From: Candidatus Methanofastidiosia archaeon
GTDB lineage: Archaea > Methanobacteriota_B > Thermococci > Methanofastidiosales > NM3
Assembly: GCA_020854925.1 (NCBI GenBank)
Contig: JAHKLV010000051.1
Coordinates: forward strand, 1 to 8,431
Direction: 5' to 3'
DNA length: 8,431 nt
In this document: in pieces, positions 5,592 to 8,431 of the stretch
Position numbering within the stretch: the stretch's first letter is position 1
Layout: each line of letters begins with the position of its first letter
Notes under the pieces: model-generated
The model's input: only the letters and a program-made list of their open reading frames with translations
What the model was told of the DNA's origin: nothing
Database searches by the model: none
Position numbers and translations under genes: made by a program

Positions 5592-6761
5592 ATGCGTCAT
5601 CTCTGGATGCGGTGTACGTTCGGATTGCTCCTTTCCATACTGCTCGTGGCGCCTCTCGTGGGCGCCGATGCGCCCCTGATAATAGAGTCGGGCGACGGGA
5701 CCCCCGAGCGCTTCTTCTTTTATGACGATTCAGTGGGCGATAGCGGCGCCTGTGCCCAGTACTTCCATGTGGCTGCCCCTTTTACCGTGCTTTCCGTGAG
5801 GGTTGGTGTTTCAAGCACGGGTGACCTTGGACCACGCACATACGCGCTGCAGTTCTACACCGCCGAACCCGCCTGCCCTGGGGCATTTGTTCCCGGCGAG
5901 CCCCTTGGGCCACTCGTTCCGTTCGTGGTGGACAACGTCCCCTCGTCCCCTGGGTGGGCGTGGGTGTCTGTACCGCTTTCCGCTACACGGATACTCGTCT
6001 CCGATTTCTTCGTCGTCCTCTCAAACGACGCCATCGGGGATGAGGAGTACGGCCTGCTTTTCGACGAGGGCGGATGCGACGACCCCTCGCACCTTCTTGT
6101 CCGCACGTCGCTTCTCCCCGCCTGGACGCCACTGGCATCCGTGCTTTCCGGAGACATAGGACCCCTCTACCTCCGTATCGAGCTCACGTCGCTTCCCAGC
6201 GTTGCTGCATCGCTCAAGCCGCTCGTCTCCACAGCCCTTCTGGATGCAACTTCGTACTGGGGATGCCTTTCAGGACATCTGCAGGACAGGGAGGTGGATG
6301 GCACTGCGGCACAGCTGCTTGCACGCATCGATGCCTGCATGCAGAACGCTTCGACACTTTCAAACCCCGTCTTTGCCAACGGCGAGCTTACCAAGGCCGT
6401 AGGATACATGGCGGAGCTTGACCGCCTGCTCCGGCTCAACTGCCGCGTCCTTTCCTGTGACGCTCGATGCGATGGGTCGGTGATGCTTCTTTCCGTCAAC
6501 GACACCCTTTATCTGTGTCTTCCCGAAAATCCGACCACCGGCTACCAGTGGCAGCTGTCCGCAGACGACGGGTTGCTGGTCTTGGCAGATACCTACGTGC
6601 CGGCAGATGCCGACGGCATGCTCGTGGGCGGCGGTGGCACGAGGTGCTGGGAGATTAAAGCAAAGTCCCATGGCATTTTTTCCCTACACGCAGCGTATGT
6701 GCGCCCTTGGGACCCCCTTACACCGGAGGGGGCCTTCGAGATGACCATCAAGGTGGACTAG
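5592..6761 (+). CDS. Exported protein with C-terminal chagasin-type (I42) peptidase inhibitor domain
   Basis: Predicted secreted protein of 389 aa, probably inhibiting papain-family cysteine peptidases outside the cell. Residues 1-25 form a signal peptide (Arg-rich start, hydrophobic core, VGA before Asp26); there is no lipobox and no C-terminal membrane anchor. Residues 27-200 look like a beta-rich domain that I do not recognise (YGLLFDEGG at 153-161, PLYLRIEL at 191-198). Residues 203-283 are helical. Residues about 290-389 match chagasin: NPTTGYQW (313-320), VGGGGTR (345-351) and RPW (371-373) correspond to the three loops that enter a papain-like active site. The mature protein has ten cysteines, unusual for this fold and suggestive of disulfides. 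The reading frame is open back to 5412, but the ATG at 5592 is chosen because it starts the signal peptide and lies downstream of the TATA box. The only SD candidate, GGGGGTG, ends 1 nt before it. The RibD-like gene follows after 30 bp. Confidence 0.8.
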   Translation: MRHLWMRCTFGLLLSILLVAPLVGADAPLIIESGDGTPERFFFYDDSVGDSGACAQYFHVAAPFTVLSVRVGVSSTGDLGPRTYALQFYTAEPACPGAFVPGEPLGPLVPFVVDNVPSSPGWAWVSVPLSATRILVSDFFVVLSNDAIGDEEYGLLFDEGGCDDPSHLLVRTSLLPAWTPLASVLSGDIGPLYLRIELTSLPSVAASLKPLVSTALLDATSYWGCLSGHLQDREVDGTAAQLLARIDACMQNASTLSNPVFANGELTKAVGYMAELDRLLRLNCRVLSCDARCDGSVMLLSVNDTLYLCLPENPTTGYQWQLSADDGLLVLADTYVPADADGMLVGGGGTRCWEIKAKSHGIFSLHAAYVRPWDPLTPEGAFEMTIKVD

Positions 6762-6762
6762 C

Positions 6763-6768
6763 TTTTTT
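6763..6768 (+). terminator. Oligo-T run after the chagasin-domain gene
   Basis: TTTTTT begins 2 nt after the stop codon. Archaeal polymerase often terminates at oligo-T tracts without a hairpin, so this may be a weak or partial terminator. With only 23 nt left before the next start and no new TATA box nearby, read-through into the next gene is likely. Confidence 0.35.
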
Positions 6769-6775
6769 AGGGCGT

Positions 6776-6792
6776 TGCACCTAGGCGGTGCA
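6776..6792 (+). promoter_or_regulatory. Small hairpin over the start of the RibD-like gene
   Basis: TGCACC (6776-6781), loop TAGGC, GGTGCA (6787-6792): a 6-bp stem containing the only SD-like bases (GGTG) and the A of the ATG at 6792. In the mRNA it would hide the start. Ribosomes ending at the stop at 6761 might help open it, giving coupling to the gene before. The pairing is seen; the effect is inferred. Confidence 0.4.
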
Positions 6793-7463
6793 TGACATCA
6801 CCTTCACGCCCGCAGGTGGTGGTGTGCAACGCCATGAGCATCGACGGTGCCTCCACCGGATTCCCCCTTGACATCGGGGCCTACTACCATATCGTTGGCA
6901 CCCTTAGTGCGGACGGATTCCTGGCAGGCTCGAAGACGCTTCGAACCGGTATCGAGCAGTTCCTCTCCTCCGTTCCACAGGAAACGGAACTGGATCTGCA
7001 TACCCCTGTAGGGCGGGAATCGCTCCCGCTTCTCATCGTACCCGATTCATCCGGCCGCCTCATGGGCCTGCTCCACGTGATCCGCCAGGAGCCCTACTAC
7101 CGGGACGTCGTCGTCTTTTGCTCGGAAAGAACGCCGCAGGCATACCGTACCTACCTTTCCGAGCGGGCATACCGGTACTATGTGGTGGGGGAGACGCGCG
7201 TTGACCTTGTACGCATGCTTGGCATCTGTGCACAAGAACTCGGGATACGCATCCTTGCCACAGATAGCGGCGGCGAGCTTGTAGGCGCGCTCATGTCCTC
7301 GGGGCTTGCAGATGAGTTGGGCATACTCGTTGTTCCTCATCTTGCGGGACCGGGGGGCATGCCCCTCTTTCGGGCGCTTCGGGCGGGAAGCTCATGGACG
7401 CTTCGTTCCGCCGAGAAGCAGGAAGACGGCACGGTTTGGCTCCGTTACCAGAAGGTGCCGTAG
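6792..7463 (+). CDS. RibD C-terminal / dihydrofolate-reductase-fold protein, divergent
   Basis: Probable cytoplasmic NAD(P)H-dependent reductase of 223 aa, with no signal peptide or membrane segment. RPQVVVCNAMSIDGAS (6-21) resembles the first strand and MSxDG motif of the family. ADGFLAGSKTLRTG (40-53) matches the following helix-strand region, and TDSGGELVGALMSSGLADEL (157-176) with PHLAGPGGMPLF (182-193) matches the conserved C-terminal half. Length equals that of the archaeal 2,5-diamino-6-ribosylamino-pyrimidinone 5'-phosphate reductase of riboflavin and F420 precursor synthesis. However, the usual lysine after MSxDG and the DDP segment after the VGxxT-like loop are absent, so I do not assign that reaction. 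A paralogue with another substrate is likely. The start at 6792 places strand one at the expected distance. It follows the chagasin-domain gene by 30 bp and may share its mRNA. The family is fairly sure; function is not known. Confidence 0.75.
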   Translation: MTSPSRPQVVVCNAMSIDGASTGFPLDIGAYYHIVGTLSADGFLAGSKTLRTGIEQFLSSVPQETELDLHTPVGRESLPLLIVPDSSGRLMGLLHVIRQEPYYRDVVVFCSERTPQAYRTYLSERAYRYYVVGETRVDLVRMLGICAQELGIRILATDSGGELVGALMSSGLADELGILVVPHLAGPGGMPLFRALRAGSSWTLRSAEKQEDGTVWLRYQKVP

Positions 7464-7519
7464 CATGCCTCCTGAGTAGCAGTGTTTGTAATGTTATGCT
7501 ATTCGATGGCAAGTTGCAA

Positions 7520-7527
7520 TGCCGGCA
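7520..7527. promoter_or_regulatory. Palindrome upstream of the beta-helix promoter
   Basis: TGCCGGCA is an 8-bp perfect palindrome ending 19 bp before the TATA box at 7547. It is placed where a regulator could act. Eight-base palindromes are common by chance, so support is low. Confidence 0.2.
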
Positions 7528-7546
7528 ATCGAAGAAAGTACATACG

Positions 7547-7556
7547 TTTATAAATA
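7547..7556 (+). promoter_or_regulatory. Predicted promoter (TATA box) of the beta-helix gene
   Basis: TTTATAAATA in an AT-rich stretch, the same ten bases as before the chagasin-domain gene. Transcription would start near 7577-7580, leaving a leader of about 38 nt. That leader contains a weak 5-bp hairpin, AACGA (7585-7589) with TCGTT (7597-7601), just before the SD. The region 7464-7540 shows no clear terminator for the RibD-like gene. Confidence 0.65.
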
Positions 7557-7604
7557 AATATTTCAATTAATAGTATCGCGTCTTAACGATAGCCCTTCGT
7601 TGCC

Positions 7605-7610
7605 GGTGAT
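7605..7610 (+). promoter_or_regulatory. Ribosome binding site deciding the GTG start of the beta-helix gene
   Basis: GGTGAT, a perfect core match to the archaeal 16S 3' end, is followed by 5 nt and then the GTG at 7616. GGTGA ends 6 nt before the start codon, the same distance as for thrC and asd. No ATG lies in frame before residue 23, which would remove most of the signal peptide, so GTG is the start. Confidence 0.75.
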
Positions 7611-7615
7611 TCCAC

Positions 7616-8431
7616 GTGAAAAACAGATATCTCCTGTCATGTGCGCTTGCCACACTCCTTGTAGCGGCGCTCTGTTCTGCAATGCCGCTTGCGGCCATGC
7701 CTGCCATAACGCTGCATCCCAGCGGCGGTCCTGACGATACAGCAGCCGTGCACGCTGCCATCGCCGCCATCGATGACGGTGGCGTCATCTACTTTTCACC
7801 CGGCACCTATTATGTAAACATTAATATTAACAGCCCTGCGAAGTCGTTCTCTCTCGTTGGCATCGGCGGGCCAGACCATACTATCTTGAATGGGGATACT
7901 ACTGGTGACGAGACGGGGGATGGAAGCGTTGTCACCATCCGGGATACCCATTCCCTTGCGGCGCCCATAACACTCGAAGGATTCACCCTTACAAACGGTG
8001 CTCATACGTTTGGGGGAGGACTCAATAATGATCGGGCATCCACCATCGTAACGAACTGCGTGTTTAGGGATAATACAGCTTCTTCGGGCGGCGCGGGTAT
8101 GGCAAACTATCAATCTGCCCCTGTCGTAACGAGTTGCACCTTTGTCGACAATAGTGCATCGTCGCCCGGCAGCGATGGGGGAGGCATGTACAATGCACAA
8201 TCTCAACCTCGTATCTCATCGTGCATATTTGAAGGTAATGTGGCGCAGGATGAAGGGGGCGCCATCGTTAACGCTTCTGGTTCTTCCCTTTTCGTGGTGA
8301 ATACGAGCTTTGTCGGCAATAGCGCGTATAATGGGGGCGCTATCCACTTCTTCAATTCTGTAACAGTCACGATTGAGTATTGCACGATATCGGGCAACCG
8401 TGCTGAAAACGATGGTGGCGGCATCAATGCC
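7616..8431 (+). CDS. Exported right-handed beta-helix protein, 3' end cut by window edge
   Basis: Predicted cell-surface or secreted protein; 272 residues are visible and the frame is open at the edge. A signal peptide covers about residues 1-27 (KNR, then a hydrophobic core, with small residues near 22-30). Residues 38-67 carry GPDDTAAVHAAIAAIDDGG and YFSPGTYYV, the N-terminal motif of pectate-lyase-type beta-helix proteins, where the chain caps the helix. From about 118 six coils of 20-26 residues follow. They repeat a pattern of two beta residues, a Cys or Asn, FxxN, Ala-rich turn and GGx(I/M/L), for example CVFRDNTASSGGAGM (148-162), SFVGNSAYNGGAI (231-243) and CTISGNRAENDGGGI (256-270). 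FxxN with GGAI is the pattern of polymorphic outer-membrane-protein-like repeats. Catalysis cannot be judged; adhesin, polysaccharide-binding or lyase roles are all open. Base use is visibly more AT-rich than the threonine genes (many AAT, GTA, TAT codons). Confidence 0.85.
   Translation, partial: MKNRYLLSCALATLLVAALCSAMPLAAMPAITLHPSGGPDDTAAVHAAIAAIDDGGVIYFSPGTYYVNININSPAKSFSLVGIGGPDHTILNGDTTGDETGDGSVVTIRDTHSLAAPITLEGFTLTNGAHTFGGGLNNDRASTIVTNCVFRDNTASSGGAGMANYQSAPVVTSCTFVDNSASSPGSDGGGMYNAQSQPRISSCIFEGNVAQDEGGAIVNASGSSLFVVNTSFVGNSAYNGGAIHFFNSVTVTIEYCTISGNRAENDGGGINA

Noticed and set aside
7585..7601. Hairpin AACGA/TCGTT as a riboswitch before the beta-helix gene
   Set aside because: A 5-bp stem with a 7-nt loop is too small and common to support a riboswitch call.
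7916..8431. Tandem DNA repeats or a CRISPR array in the beta-helix region
   Set aside because: The repetition is at protein level with diverged codons; there are no identical DNA repeats with even spacers.

Overview
The window looks like archaeal DNA, most likely from a euryarchaeal methanogen of the Methanomicrobiales type; the order-level guess is soft. Supporting signs are TATA boxes of the archaeal form (TTTAAATA, TTTATAAATA) about 65-75 bp before starts, Shine-Dalgarno (SD) sites built on GGTGA (complementary to the ...AUCACCUCC 16S end), archaeal-type enzymes of the aspartate pathway, and secreted proteins of kinds seen in methanogens (chagasin-type inhibitor, beta-helix protein).

Left and centre (1-5274, minus strand): a tight five-gene run transcribed right to left: aspartate kinase (lysC), homoserine kinase (thrB), threonine synthase (thrC), aspartate-semialdehyde dehydrogenase (asd) and homoserine dehydrogenase (hom, cut by the left edge). 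Together these are all five enzymes from aspartate to threonine. Spacings run from a short overlap (lysC/thrB) through 2, 11 and 13 bp gaps, and the SD sites of thrC and asd lie on the stop codon of the gene before. A strong 8-bp hairpin with a tetraloop sits just before the asd stop and the hom start.

Middle (5275-5591): a 317-bp divergent control region. It holds a lysC TATA box on the minus strand, two TATA-like boxes on the plus strand for the next gene, and three inverted repeats between them that are candidate operators or RNA hairpins.

Right (5592-8431, plus strand): three genes unrelated to threonine synthesis. The first is an exported protein of 389 aa: an unassigned probable beta-sandwich, a helical linker, and a C-terminal chagasin (I42) cysteine-peptidase inhibitor domain with the three family loops NPTTGY, GGGG and RPW. 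The second, 30 bp downstream and probably co-transcribed, is a divergent RibD C-terminal/dihydrofolate-reductase-fold protein whose start is covered by a small hairpin. The third starts at a GTG under its own TATA box and runs off the right edge. It is an exported right-handed beta-helix protein with a pectate-lyase-like N-terminal motif and six visible coils of FxxN / GGxI type.

The threonine run is a self-contained biosynthetic operon. The plus-strand genes look like an accessory, cell-surface-oriented locus. No CRISPR array, insertion sequence, tRNA or rRNA was seen. I found no clear evidence of a wholly new multi-gene system; the most interesting items are the modular inhibitor protein, the divergent RibD-like protein and the structured control regions.
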